DNA of 64,000 bases. Source: Lujinxingia litoralis. Its GTDB lineage: Bacteria; Myxococcota_A; Bradymonadia; Bradymonadales; Bradymonadaceae. This document shows positions 24,621 to 33,802 of this stretch, piece after piece. A program made the translations under genes and the position numbers. The notes beneath the pieces are model-generated. The model did not search any database and was not told the DNA's origin. It was given only the letters and a program-made list of their open reading frames with translations. Each line of letters starts with the position of its first letter. Position 1 is the first letter of the stretch. The stretch lies in contig NZ_QHKO01000012.1 in NCBI RefSeq assembly GCF_003260125.1, positions 1 through 64,000 of the forward strand, read 5' to 3'.

Positions 24621-26579
24621 TTAGAGCGAAGGGTAGCCGTCGGTCAGCTGGTCGACGACCGTAATCCCGTAGTCGGGGACGGAGACTTCGGCGATGTACC
24701 AGAACTCGCTCCGGTTGTTCATGCGGCGGTAGAACTCCTGGGCCAGCGAGCCCCCCAGGTAGACACGAACGTCAACGTCGACAGGGTTGTCGCCAGCGGA
24801 TGTGCTCGGGTAGTAGTACGCGCCAAAGGCATACGTTCCCGCGGCCGCATCATCATGATTGAGGTTTTCCGGACCGCCACAGCAGGTGTCATCAATGTCG
24901 AGCGATACGGTGCTGCCATCGTTCCAGGAAGGTCTTTTGTTGGCAAAGTACACGTCCCAGGGGGAGCTGTTCCATTGATCTGCGTGGTTCAGGTTGACGT
25001 AGTGCAAGTCAATATCTGTGCGGGCTCCGACAGGACTATTCCAAGAAGACTCCACCCAGATGTCGCCACCTGGGATGACGTCAATGAAGAACTCGGAGGG
25101 TTCACAGGAGGCCAGGCCGGCGCCGTCGTACACGGTCAACTCAACCACATAACGCCCGGCGTAAGGCAACCACAGGGTGGGGCTCTCGGTGGTGATGCTG
25201 GGGGAGAGCTGGGTCTGTGCGCTGAGTGGCTTGTCGCGAAGGGCCCACTCGTAGGTGACCTGGGTGCCGTCGGGATCGTTGGAGAGGCTGCCGTCAAACT
25301 CGATCGTGGCCAGCGGGCTGGCGATCAGGCCTTCCTGGGCGGTGAACCAGCGGGAGGTGCCGTCGACGCGGGCGCGGGCGATGGCTTCGGGGCAGGTCAG
25401 CAGTGAGCCTTGTCCGATGACGTTGGCGTAGGCGTAGCGGCGAGCCGCGTCGTTGCTGCTGATCTTTAGTACGCCTTCGTCCAGGCGTTCTTCGATGGGG
25501 TTGTAGGTGAGCACGAAGTTAACGCTCTCACGGGGGCCAAGGATGGCGACGTCGCCGTCGGCGAGTCCGCCAGGGAGGGTGGACTCGACAATACCGAAGA
25601 CTCCACCGGCGTCGTCCTCAAATTCCATGGAGCCGATGGCCAGTTCGGCGATGCTGCTGCAGTTGGTCAGAGCGACGGTGCGGCGAGCGACCCGGTCGAT
25701 GGAGGCCTGGCCGAAGTTGATTTCTTCGCTCTCCAGCTCCAGGCAGGGGGCGTCGCTGTTGGCCGAGATCAGGACTTTGGTGCGCGGTGTAGCCGGGTCG
25801 TTGCTTTCGATCGTGATTTCGGCGGTGCGGAACTCGGAGCTGGTCGGGAGGAAGATCACGCGGACCATGGCCGACTCCCCGGGTTGCAGTACCTGGGGAG
25901 CGACATCGGAGTCGTCTTCACGGGGGGCGGCGGCGAGTCCTTCTTCAATTTCTTCCGGCGTGAGCGCGCGGGGGAATTTCATGGAGAAGTCGGAATGGCC
26001 GTCGAGCGAGATGGAGTCGATTTCGAGCGGAGCATAGCCGATGTTGGTGATCTCGGTGACGCGCCAGTCTTCGCTGCCCTCGGGGGTGCGGGCAAAAGTC
26101 ACGATTTCGGGGGTGAAGATCTGAGGTTCGGGGGCGGCGGCGGTGAGCGGCACTGAGAAGACTTCCGAGGCCGGGTCATTGGAGCGCATGAAAAGCTCGC
26201 TGCTGGCCGGGGCAATCTGCGTCGGGGCATACTCGACGTAGATCTCAGCGAACTCATTGGGCTCCAGGTTCAACGCGGCGGGGGTGTCATCGGCCAGGCT
26301 GAAGACCGAGGACTGCTCGCCGAGGATTTCAAAACTGTGGACAGTAAGCGCGCCTTCACCGGTGTTGGTGATCGTGATCATCTCGGCGATGGAGTCTCCC
26401 AGGGCGACCTGCTCGAAGTTGAGGCTGGTCGGAGAGACCGTCAGCGTTCCGGTGTTAATGGTGTCGAAATTGCCGTCACCGGGATCGTCGGAGCAGGCGA
26501 TGAGACCCAGGGCAAAAAAGACGCTTAGGAGCAGCGCGATGCCGGAGGGACGACGAGTAAGTGAGAATGTCTCGATCAT
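24621..26579 (-). CDS. Lipoprotein with choice-of-anchor, PKD and DUF2135-like domains (copy 2)
   Basis: A 652-residue lipoprotein (lipobox LIAC) with the same plan as copy 1: three anchor-type beta-sandwiches (ITNTGEGALTVHSFEI, ITNIGYAPLEIDSISL, LTNCSSIAELAIGSMEF), a PKD-like domain (GSLSNDPDGTQVTYEWAL) and a C-terminal DUF2135-like domain (TDIDLHYVNLNHADQW, LDIDDTCCGGPENLNH). Here the C-terminal motif has a CC pair and is nearer the YfaP consensus GxGPENI. The copies differ throughout, so the duplication is old. The ATG at 26579 is chosen for its signal peptide. A candidate promoter lies 110 bp upstream. Confidence 0.85.
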   Translation of the reverse strand: MIETFSLTRRPSGIALLLSVFFALGLIACSDDPGDGNFDTINTGTLTVSPTSLNFEQVALGDSIAEMITITNTGEGALTVHSFEILGEQSSVFSLADDTPAALNLEPNEFAEIYVEYAPTQIAPASSELFMRSNDPASEVFSVPLTAAAPEPQIFTPEIVTFARTPEGSEDWRVTEITNIGYAPLEIDSISLDGHSDFSMKFPRALTPEEIEEGLAAAPREDDSDVAPQVLQPGESAMVRVIFLPTSSEFRTAEITIESNDPATPRTKVLISANSDAPCLELESEEINFGQASIDRVARRTVALTNCSSIAELAIGSMEFEDDAGGVFGIVESTLPGGLADGDVAILGPRESVNFVLTYNPIEERLDEGVLKISSNDAARRYAYANVIGQGSLLTCPEAIARARVDGTSRWFTAQEGLIASPLATIEFDGSLSNDPDGTQVTYEWALRDKPLSAQTQLSPSITTESPTLWLPYAGRYVVELTVYDGAGLASCEPSEFFIDVIPGGDIWVESSWNSPVGARTDIDLHYVNLNHADQWNSSPWDVYFANKRPSWNDGSTVSLDIDDTCCGGPENLNHDDAAAGTYAFGAYYYPSTSAGDNPVDVDVRVYLGGSLAQEFYRRMNNRSEFWYIAEVSVPDYGITVVDQLTDGYPSL

Positions 26580-26949
26580 GTTAGAAACCGTCGGAAATCG
26601 TGGGCCAGTGGAACGTGAGCACCGGTAAGCGAGCAGGGGATCGGGAACCGAAGTTCGTGACAAAGGGCGATCACTGGCGCGCTCACAATTGGCTCAGGGT
26701 AGCGAAGAGTGACAGAGGCGTCAAAAGATACGTGAATAATGCTGTGAGGGCGTGCTATCTGGTGGCCACAATGAGGGCTGAAGGCGTGATGTATGGGAGC
26801 GTAACTGGAGGTTGGAGATCTCGCGGAAGATCGGATTGAATAAAGCAAATTCGGGCCCCGTCGATGTAGGTGTCGATGATGTAAGGTCGTGTCCCGTGTG
26901 AGCAACCTGGCCAGCCGGCCACCCGCCAAAAGCGAAGAGGAGAGAGAAG
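26580..26949. other. Divergent intergenic region, copy 2 / cysteine-repeat lipoprotein
   Basis: 370 bp that are visibly richer in A and T than the surroundings, as expected of a promoter region. It holds one candidate minus-strand promoter (26696-26724) and an AGGAGAG ribosome-binding site at 26937-26945 for the plus-strand gene. No gene is supported. Confidence 0.5.
26696..26724 (-). promoter_or_regulatory. Candidate promoter for lipoprotein copy 2
   Basis: On the minus strand TTGACG and TACCCT are spaced by 17 bp and lie about 115 bp before the ATG. The -35 is good and the -10 poor. Confidence 0.3.
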
Positions 26950-28251
26950 ATGAACGCCGATGCGATGTGGAGAATGTTAGCGACGCTGGTGGTTGCGGCG
27001 CTGACTTTGCCGGGGTGTTTGATTGTCTCGGAGACGGACTATCACGACGATGACTGCCAGGTGGACTGCTACGATTACGAGATGGTGCAGACCTACTGCG
27101 ACGCCTGGGAGTGCTGGGACGAGTACTGGGTGGAGACCACCTGCACGACGACCTGTGATGAGACGTATTATCCGGATGACCCCTACACCGACCCGTGGGA
27201 GTCGGCGGAGTGCTACAGCGATGTGGAGTGCGATCGGGGTCAGATCTGCGTGAGTAATCGCTGTGTGGCCGGGGATACCGAGTTGAGTGGTGACTCGGGA
27301 CTCTGTCAGGCGTGTGAGTCGGCGGCGGACTGTGTGGAGGAGGGGGCGTTGTGCATCCGCCTCAATTATGATCAGGCGACGAACACCGGTGAAAAGGTGT
27401 GCGGGCGAGGCTGCGAGTACAATCACGAATGCCCTGCGGGCTTCTCGTGCGTGAACATTAGCGGCGAGACTGGCGTTTCTGCGCAGTGCCTGCCGGACAT
27501 CGGGCTTGATGGGCTGCGGACCTGTAATCCGTCGCCGGAGTTGGAGTGTGTGCGGGCCAACGATTGCGAGCTGGGCGAGAGCTGTGTGAACAACACCTGC
27601 GTCGGACCGGAGACGGCGGAGTGTGGCACCAACAATCCCTGCCCCAGTGGTCAGGAGTGCCGTAATCTGCGCTGTGTGGCGGTGAATCAGCCCGAGTGCG
27701 TGGATCGCAATGACTGCTCGGCCAGCGAGATTTGCATCGATGGGGAGTGCGTGTCCCAGAACAACAGCTGCATCTTCAATGAAGAGTGCGACTCCGATGC
27801 GCGCTGTGTTGACGGGCAGTGTGTGGCGACGTGCTCGGCAAATGATGATTGCGGCGGTAACGAGCGCTGCCGTCAGGGGCTCTGCGAAGTTGTGGAGTGT
27901 CGCCGCAGTGGTGATTGCGCGGCGGGCAACATCTGCGTGGAGGCCAGCTGTGAGCCGGCCTGTCAGAGCAATGCGGAGTGTGGAGATGGGTTCATTTGCT
28001 CGAGTCTGAACTACTGCGTCAAAGATCCCAACGTGGAGTGCCGGGCAACCGCCGAGTGTGCTCGCAGTGAGATCTGTGTCGACGGCAGCTGCGAGACGCC
28101 GTGCAGCTGCAACCAGAACTGTGACAGTGGTGAAGTGTGCAACCTCAACAGTGGCATGTGTGAAGATCCCTCGAGTAGCATCGGTGAGTGCGACGATGAT
28201 TGCGATTGCCCCAGTGGGTTGAGCTGCTCGGCCAGCGGTCAGTGTGTGTGA
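26950..28251 (+). CDS. Cysteine-repeat lipoprotein
   Basis: A 433-residue lipoprotein (lipobox LPGC). Residues 25-85 form an unusual Asp/Tyr/Trp/Cys-rich segment (YHDDDCQVDCYDYEM, YPDDPYTDPWES). The rest is about a dozen units of the pattern CxxxxDCxxGxxCxxGxC, the same family as the giant lipoprotein at 6.5 kb but with more spacing variety. Disulfides and acidic loops suggest an extracellular, metal-stabilised rod. A GAGGAGAGAG ribosome-binding site precedes the ATG. It stands as a single gene with a strong terminator. No enzymatic domain is seen; the function is unknown. Confidence 0.87.
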   Translation: MNADAMWRMLATLVVAALTLPGCLIVSETDYHDDDCQVDCYDYEMVQTYCDAWECWDEYWVETTCTTTCDETYYPDDPYTDPWESAECYSDVECDRGQICVSNRCVAGDTELSGDSGLCQACESAADCVEEGALCIRLNYDQATNTGEKVCGRGCEYNHECPAGFSCVNISGETGVSAQCLPDIGLDGLRTCNPSPELECVRANDCELGESCVNNTCVGPETAECGTNNPCPSGQECRNLRCVAVNQPECVDRNDCSASEICIDGECVSQNNSCIFNEECDSDARCVDGQCVATCSANDDCGGNERCRQGLCEVVECRRSGDCAAGNICVEASCEPACQSNAECGDGFICSSLNYCVKDPNVECRATAECARSEICVDGSCETPCSCNQNCDSGEVCNLNSGMCEDPSSSIGECDDDCDCPSGLSCSASGQCV

Positions 28252-28326
28252 GGTGGTTCTTTTCAAGGCTGCGGGCTGGCTGAAGGCAGCCCGAACCTCG
28301 CGCGAATTGAGATTGCGATAGAGACG

Positions 28327-28367
28327 AAAAAGGCCCCCGGAAGCTCAGCTTCCGGGGGCCTTTTTTG
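28327..28367. terminator. Bidirectional terminator
   Basis: A hairpin AAAAGGCCCCCGGAAGCT / AGCTTCCGGGGGCCTTTT with a T6 run, between the convergent cysteine-repeat gene and the ceramidase-like operon. Confidence 0.92.
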
Positions 28368-28393
28368 CAAGGTCAGCGGCGATGCGTTCGGGG

Positions 28394-28987
28394 CTATTCC
28401 GAAGCCGCGCGAGCCGACGGAGGGGTATAGGGAACCAGCTCAAAGACCTCGGAGCGCACGCAGGGGGTATCTTCTCCCAGCTCGTCGGCCAGCGCTGGCG
28501 CACATTCCAGATCGCCTTCCATCGCGATGAGCGCCTCGTAGTGCTGACGAGTGTGGTGGAGCCGAGGGCCATCAAGGCGCAACTCCGAGTCCACGCGGCC
28601 GACCTTGCACCAACTCTCAATCTCCCCTTCGGTGGCCGGGGACGCGTAGGTATAGGCGCCCCGGGCCAGGGCCTGGTCGTCCCGCCAGATCAGGCGATCT
28701 TCAGGGCGTACCTGGGGGGCGCACGCCTCAAACGAGGTGCAATCGGCGATCTCAATGGCCTGGAGTTCGCCTTCGGCGCGCCGCACTTCCAGCCCCACCA
28801 GGGGGCTGTGGGCCGGCTTCGGGGCGCAGCCCTGCTCGTCCACCAGGTAGGCGTCGAGCGTCCATCGACCCAGCGCGTCTTCGAGCGTGGGTTTGGGGGC
28901 CGGCCCCGAGGCGGTGGGAATTTTGCAGCCGCAGGCCAGCGCCAGGGCAAGCCCCAGCGTGACTGGCGAGACGAGCGAAGGGGTCAT
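28394..28987 (-). CDS. Small exported protein of unknown function
   Basis: A 197-residue protein with a signal sequence ending in an imperfect lipobox (LALACGC). The mature part is compact and has scattered cysteines (QGCAPK, DCTSFEACAP, WCKVGR, LECAP, TPCVRS) that could pair in the periplasm. The segment TLEDALGRWTLDAYLVDEQ suggests a lipocalin-like opening, but I do not recognise a family. Its ATG overlaps the stop of the ceramidase-like gene by 4 bp, so the two are made together and may act on the same substrate. Confidence 0.75.
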   Translation of the reverse strand: MTPSLVSPVTLGLALALACGCKIPTASGPAPKPTLEDALGRWTLDAYLVDEQGCAPKPAHSPLVGLEVRRAEGELQAIEIADCTSFEACAPQVRPEDRLIWRDDQALARGAYTYASPATEGEIESWCKVGRVDSELRLDGPRLHHTRQHYEALIAMEGDLECAPALADELGEDTPCVRSEVFELVPYTPPSARAASE

Positions 28988-31803
28988 GGTACATCCACAG
29001 TCTGGGTGGTTTGGAGTTGGCCGGAGTTGCCGAAGGCGTCGGTGACGCTCAGGTCGAGTTCGACGTCGCCGTCGGTGATGGGGGGCGTGATGCGCAGCTG
29101 GGCCCGGGTGACTGGCACGTCGCTGCGGCCCTCTACTGTCTCAAGGGTAGTCTCTACAGAGTCAATGCTCACCGTGCGGGTGTTGCCGTTCTGGGTTACC
29201 TGGCCCGAGAGCTGGTCGAAGTGCTCTTCCAGCGGGATCGGGAGACCGGTGGCGACCGCGGGGTGGTGCATGCGGTAGGAGCCCTGGAGGGCGGCGATGT
29301 CGTTGGTGGGGCCGTTGGTCAAGAGTCTATCGGCGGAAGGGTAGCTGAGGCGAACCTCCATGGTGGTGCCGTCGAGCATCTGCACCTGGTCGATGTTGAG
29401 CGCGGTCGAAGGCACCAGCTCAAAGGTGTCGGTGGTGCTGCTGTAGGGGGTGCGTTCGCCGGTATCCGGGTGAAGGTAGTGACCTTCGATGCGGAAGCGA
29501 TAGGTGCCCGGTTCAAAGTCGTGGGTTTCTTCCCAGTAGGCGCCCCATTCCCAGGCGCCGTCGTCGCCATTGCGTACGCGGGTCATGAACACGGGCTCGC
29601 GGTTATCGTAGACCGCGCGGCTGGGGCGGATCACCGGGGCAAAGGCGTCGTTTTCGTCGGCGCGCTCCAGGATGATGCGGGGGGCCTGCGGCATTTCTGC
29701 GCCGGGGTCTCCGCCGCGCCAGGTGATGTCGATCGCCTGGCGGCGTTCGACCTGCGTCGGAGGCTGGTTGAGGATCGTGCCCACGTCCTGCGGATCGCTG
29801 GGGTCGATGGGGAAGTCCGGTTGGCCGGTGGGCTTGAACTCGTCGGGAAGCGGCGTCGGGACCGCCACGCTGACCTCTTCACCACGCATGATGCCCACGG
29901 CTTCCACCGCGCGCTCGACCAGGTAGTCTCCGAAGCGGAAGCCCCAGGGGCCCATCTGGGCCTCATAGCCGCCTTGAAGGTAGCTGAAGGTGTAGTCGGG
30001 ATAGTCGTCGAGATCGCCCTCCAGGGAATGACCCGGGAAGGGGGGCTTTTCGCCACGGACGTTGGTCGGGGTCAGGTAGAGCAGGTGATCCTGAGCATAG
30101 CCCCAGGTAAAGGACTTGAAGGGATCGATGTCCCAGGCGTCACGCAGCGCCCGCTGGATATCCCAGCCCAGTTCCATGGCCAGCTCTCCGGGCATGGTGA
30201 CGATGGTCAGGTCATTGAGCTGCAGCGCGGTGAGCTGGCTCTTTCCGAAGAGGGTGACCGGTCGGTGGAAGGCGATCTGATGGATGCCCTGGCAGCCGAA
30301 TTCTCCCGGGACGGCGTGGGTGGTCGGATCGTTATCTTCGGGCAGCGCGCATTGAAACCCGCCCATGTAGAAAGTGTCGTCGATGGTGCTGATGCCGTCC
30401 TGACTAAACTCGCCGGGAGCGTAGTTCAGGTCGTCGTATTGAATGGAGAAGCGCTGGGTATGGCCCTTGAAGTTCCACTCGGTGGTGGTTTCCATCTGGG
30501 TCAGGGGCTCAAAGACGCGATCGACGATGTGGGCGCCTAAACGCTCAAAGATCTGGGGTCCGCGGTGTCCGAAGCTATCGCCCCGGGGCGACATCGTGCC
30601 GCCGTTTTGATTGAAGTACATCACCGGCACGAAGCGGTCGTACTCCTGGCCCAGGGCCTGTTCCAGGCCCCGTTCAATGCCCAGCGGGGCGTCGCCGGTG
30701 AGGTAGTCCCCGGAGTTGTGGGTGCCGTGGGTGCCAAAGCTCAGGAGGACTCCGCGGGGGTTGCCCTCCAGGTCGTCGACGCGCAGCATCAGCACGCGGT
30801 TATCGTCAAACGCCGGCGTGGCACCCCAGCGGTCGCTGGAGATGACGTCGTCGACATCGAAGCTTTCGACGACTTCCCAGCCCATGCGGGCCGGGGCCAG
30901 GTCGTCGAGTGCGGCCAGCGCGGCTTCGGAGACCGAATCGGTGAGCCAGTCGAAGACCTGCTGGTGGAACTCATCGGTGCCGAGCGCGCCCAGTGGGAGG
31001 GCGGCTTCGTCGCCGGCGGGCAGGTGCCAGTGGCGTCCGGGGCCGGAGTGGGTATGGGTGCCGCTGATTACCAGGCTGGAGCGCCAGTCCCGACCGGTCT
31101 CCTCCTGGAGCCGGCGAGCGACGGCTTCGTGCAGCGCACCGGAGGGGAAGATGATGGGCAGGCGCAAGAGGATCAGCTGGCGGGTTCCGTCGTCGAGTGC
31201 CAGGCCGCGGGCGTAGAGGCCGTGCATCTGACCGCGGCTGGGTTTGATCGACTCCACGTAGCGTCCGGCGTTAAACGCAGCCCGCGAGCCATATCCGCCC
31301 ATGGAGAGGCCGATGGGGAAGTTCATCAGCACGTTGGAGACGCCGGCCTGCAGGGGCGCCGCCTCGTCACCGCCGGGGTGTTCGCCAGTGAGCTCTCCGC
31401 CAAAGGGGAGGCACTCGCCGTTGTTGGTGCAGACGTTGCCTTCGGGACAGTGGGTGTCGAGCGCGCAGTGGACCACGCAGCTGCGGTCGATGCAGGTGAC
31501 GCGACGGGCCAGGTCTTCGTCGATCTCTTTGAAAGCGTCCACGCATACCGCCCACTGCTGGCGCGTGCCACAGGAGGGGGAGGGCACGCAGTGACCGGCC
31601 TCGGTGTCGCAGTAGGTGCCGTGAGCACATTCGGACTGGAACTGGCAGCTCTGCGGGCCCGTGTCGGTGTCTTGTTCACCACCGTCGGCATCCTCGCCGC
31701 CGGCATCGGGGGTATCGGCGGGGCCGGCGGGTTCCGAGCAGGCCGTCAGACTTAAGAGCGCCACCAGAAGCGCACCAAAAAGAGATAAGCGTTGAGATCG
31801 CAC
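28984..31803 (-). CDS. Ceramidase-like lipoprotein with cysteine-rich N-terminus
   Basis: A 939-residue lipoprotein (lipobox LTAC). Residues 25-140 are an Asp-rich linker and a cysteine-repeat segment (CQFQSECAHGTYC, CALDTHCPEGNVC). The main domain (about 150-640) resembles neutral/alkaline ceramidase N-terminal domains: AGVSNVLMNFPIGLSMGGYG, VISGTHTHSGPG with candidate zinc histidines, and LSFGTHGTHNSGD. The C-terminal third is beta-sandwich-like. Ceramidases split the amide of ceramides; many bacterial homologues are of unproven specificity, so the substrate is open. The GTG at 31803 has CGGAG upstream and gives a 21-residue signal peptide; the ATG at 31890 would give an overlong one. Confidence 0.82.
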   Translation of the reverse strand: MRSQRLSLFGALLVALLSLTACSEPAGPADTPDAGGEDADGGEQDTDTGPQSCQFQSECAHGTYCDTEAGHCVPSPSCGTRQQWAVCVDAFKEIDEDLARRVTCIDRSCVVHCALDTHCPEGNVCTNNGECLPFGGELTGEHPGGDEAAPLQAGVSNVLMNFPIGLSMGGYGSRAAFNAGRYVESIKPSRGQMHGLYARGLALDDGTRQLILLRLPIIFPSGALHEAVARRLQEETGRDWRSSLVISGTHTHSGPGRHWHLPAGDEAALPLGALGTDEFHQQVFDWLTDSVSEAALAALDDLAPARMGWEVVESFDVDDVISSDRWGATPAFDDNRVLMLRVDDLEGNPRGVLLSFGTHGTHNSGDYLTGDAPLGIERGLEQALGQEYDRFVPVMYFNQNGGTMSPRGDSFGHRGPQIFERLGAHIVDRVFEPLTQMETTTEWNFKGHTQRFSIQYDDLNYAPGEFSQDGISTIDDTFYMGGFQCALPEDNDPTTHAVPGEFGCQGIHQIAFHRPVTLFGKSQLTALQLNDLTIVTMPGELAMELGWDIQRALRDAWDIDPFKSFTWGYAQDHLLYLTPTNVRGEKPPFPGHSLEGDLDDYPDYTFSYLQGGYEAQMGPWGFRFGDYLVERAVEAVGIMRGEEVSVAVPTPLPDEFKPTGQPDFPIDPSDPQDVGTILNQPPTQVERRQAIDITWRGGDPGAEMPQAPRIILERADENDAFAPVIRPSRAVYDNREPVFMTRVRNGDDGAWEWGAYWEETHDFEPGTYRFRIEGHYLHPDTGERTPYSSTTDTFELVPSTALNIDQVQMLDGTTMEVRLSYPSADRLLTNGPTNDIAALQGSYRMHHPAVATGLPIPLEEHFDQLSGQVTQNGNTRTVSIDSVETTLETVEGRSDVPVTRAQLRITPPITDGDVELDLSVTDAFGNSGQLQTTQTVDVP

Positions 31804-32010
31804 TGGAAACTCCGGGCATCGAGCGGAGAACACCGCTGAGAAAAGGACCTGGGAAAAGTGGGCAAATCCTATCGGGTTGCGGCCTGGCAAACAACGCCGG
31901 GTTGCCAGGGAGTACTTTTTAAAGGCTCGATGCGTTTTTTGGATTGACAGCTTCTGCGCGTCTGCTTATACACCTTCAAGCTCGCTGAGGGGGAAACCCC
32001 GAGACGGCAA

Positions 32011-32096
32011 GCGGAAGTGGCGGAATTGGTAGACGCGCTGGACTAAGGATCCAGTGGGCGTAAAAGCCCGTGGGGGTTCGACTCCCCCCTTCCGCA
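32011..32096 (+). tRNA. tRNA-Leu (anticodon AAG)
   Basis: An 86-nt class II tRNA. The acceptor stem is GCGGAAG/CTTCCGC with discriminator A, followed by a D-loop GGAATTGGTAGACGCG. The anticodon stem is CTGGA/TCCAG with loop CTAAGGA, giving anticodon AAG. The long variable arm is GGGC-GTAAAA-GCCC and the T arm GGGGG-TTCGACT-CCCCC. The CCA end is not encoded. A34 would need conversion to inosine to read CUC as well as CUU. Confidence 0.95.
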
Positions 32097-32102
32097 TCAT
32101 CG

Positions 32103-32138
32103 AAACCCCTTAACCAACAAAAGGTTAAGGGGTTTTTT
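32103..32138 (+). terminator. Terminator after tRNA-Leu
   Basis: AAACCCCTTAACC-aacaaaa-GGTTAAGGGGTTTTTT, starting 7 bp past the tRNA. Confidence 0.93.
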
Positions 32139-32355
32139 CGTCTCTGTACCCTGGCAAGGTGCTCTGTTGCGCGGTGGGACGAGTGGTCCCTGTTAGGGGG
32201 CGAGCGGCGCTATTCGGGAGGTGGGGGCTTCTTCTGTACAAGAGGACCTCTTTTTCTTGCCTGCGATAAGCGTGTTACGGGGCAGTGCGTTTGTTGGCCG
32301 GGGGCGGTGCGGGGAAAGATCACGGGTGGAACACACACGCCAGGAGAGCGATCGG

Positions 32356-33648
32356 ATGTCACACGTCAAAGGTCTTATGCATCTGCTGCTGTTTGTGGTG
32401 GGTTGGAGCGTCGGCCTGGGGCTGAACCGGGGGCTGGTTTGGGCACAGTCATCTACGCCATCGGACCCGGGAGGGGGGACGCACGCTCCCTTGCCGGCGT
32501 ACGAGGCGGTGCTTGCGGATGTGCTCTCGTTGGATCTTTTGGAGATCGCATTGTGGCGCGTGGGAGCGGCCTGTCTGGTACTGATGGCGGGCATTCTCAT
32601 GCGCACCACCCTTCTGGATCGCCTGCTGCGGCCGCTGGAAAAACTTGCCGCGCGGACGAAGAACGATGTTGATGATCGTCTGATTCAGGCGATTCGCCGG
32701 CCCCTGGGGTGGCTTATCAATCTGATCGCGATCTACGTCGCGGTGCTCATAGTGCAGGTGCCTCAGGCGCTCCATCAGGTGGTGGTGCTGGTGCTGCAGA
32801 CGTTGGGCACGGGCTTTGTGGCCTGGATGGTCTTCAACGTGGTTGACGCGGTGGGGGCCTATCTGGAGGGGCTAGCCCGGCGCAGTGATACGGCGGTCGA
32901 TGATCATCTGGTGCCCCTGGTCAAGCGGGTCATGCGTCTGCTGGTGATCGTGGTGATGGTGATCACGATCATTCAGCAGTGGGGCTACGATGTGACGAGT
33001 CTCATCGCCGGGCTGGGACTGGGCGGGCTGGCCTTTGCGCTGGCCGCGCAATCGACGCTCTCAAACTGGTTTGGCTCGGTGATGATTTTAACCGATCGTC
33101 CCTTCAAAATCGGGGATCTGGTGCAGTCGGAGCACGGCTGTGGTGTGGTCACCGAGATCGGGCTTCGCTCCACGAAGTTGATGACTTTTGAGCGTTCGAT
33201 CATCACGGTGCCCAACTCCGATCTGGCCACCACGGCGGTGGAGAATCTCAATAAGGACGAGGTTCTGGCGATTTCGACGACGTTGACGATGACCTATGGG
33301 ACCTCCCGGGCGACGCTGGAGCGGATCATCGATCAGGTGCGGAGGCTGTTGGCCCGGGCCGAGGGCATCGACAACGCTCGTTATCTGGTGAGTTTTTCGG
33401 GGTTTGGGGCCAGTTCGCTCGATATTGATGTGCAGTGCTACGCGCAGACGCGTGATCGCTACGAGTGGTATGCGATCCGCGAGCGGATCTTCTTTCAGAT
33501 CATGGACATCGTTGAGGAGGCCGGAGGGTCCTTTGCCTTTCCCAGCCAGTCGCTCTATCTGGAGACACCGGTGCGTCTGCAGCGAATGGGAGCACGCGTG
33601 GGCGCGGGCGAAGACGTAAGGGGGTTGAGTTCGGAGGGGTTGGGTTGA
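32356..33648 (+). CDS. MscS-family mechanosensitive channel
   Basis: A 430-residue inner-membrane protein. A signal-like first segment (LLLFVVGWSVGLGL) is followed by about four membrane helices. The pore helix and beta domain carry the MscS signature (LIAGLGLGGLAFALAAQSTL, NWFGSVMILTDRPFKIGD, VTEIGLRSTKLMTFERSII, VPNSDLA). Such channels open under membrane tension and release solutes on osmotic downshock. The ATG at 32356 has AGGAG 9 bp upstream; the frame is open back to 32221, but that part is not protein-like. The C-terminus carries the usual alpha/beta cap. It lies upstream of the BaeRF gene on the same strand. Confidence 0.9.
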   Translation: MSHVKGLMHLLLFVVGWSVGLGLNRGLVWAQSSTPSDPGGGTHAPLPAYEAVLADVLSLDLLEIALWRVGAACLVLMAGILMRTTLLDRLLRPLEKLAARTKNDVDDRLIQAIRRPLGWLINLIAIYVAVLIVQVPQALHQVVVLVLQTLGTGFVAWMVFNVVDAVGAYLEGLARRSDTAVDDHLVPLVKRVMRLLVIVVMVITIIQQWGYDVTSLIAGLGLGGLAFALAAQSTLSNWFGSVMILTDRPFKIGDLVQSEHGCGVVTEIGLRSTKLMTFERSIITVPNSDLATTAVENLNKDEVLAISTTLTMTYGTSRATLERIIDQVRRLLARAEGIDNARYLVSFSGFGASSLDIDVQCYAQTRDRYEWYAIRERIFFQIMDIVEEAGGSFAFPSQSLYLETPVRLQRMGARVGAGEDVRGLSSEGLG

Positions 33649-33802
33649 TTGGGTAATGGGTTGAAAATAAAGGGGAAGTCCTTGTTGGGTTTCTTGCCGT
33701 AGGGGGGGGCGGTCTTATTACTTCGAGTGCGCCAGGGAGGCGTCGGAGGCGAGTGGGGAGGCCTTCGAGAGCAGAGCAATCCAACGGATGTAAGGAGAAG
33801 GT

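Noticed and set aside
29011..30540. Long open frame on the plus strand opposite the ceramidase-like gene
   Set aside because: Same cause: antisense to a gene with signal peptide, conserved motifs and an operon partner.
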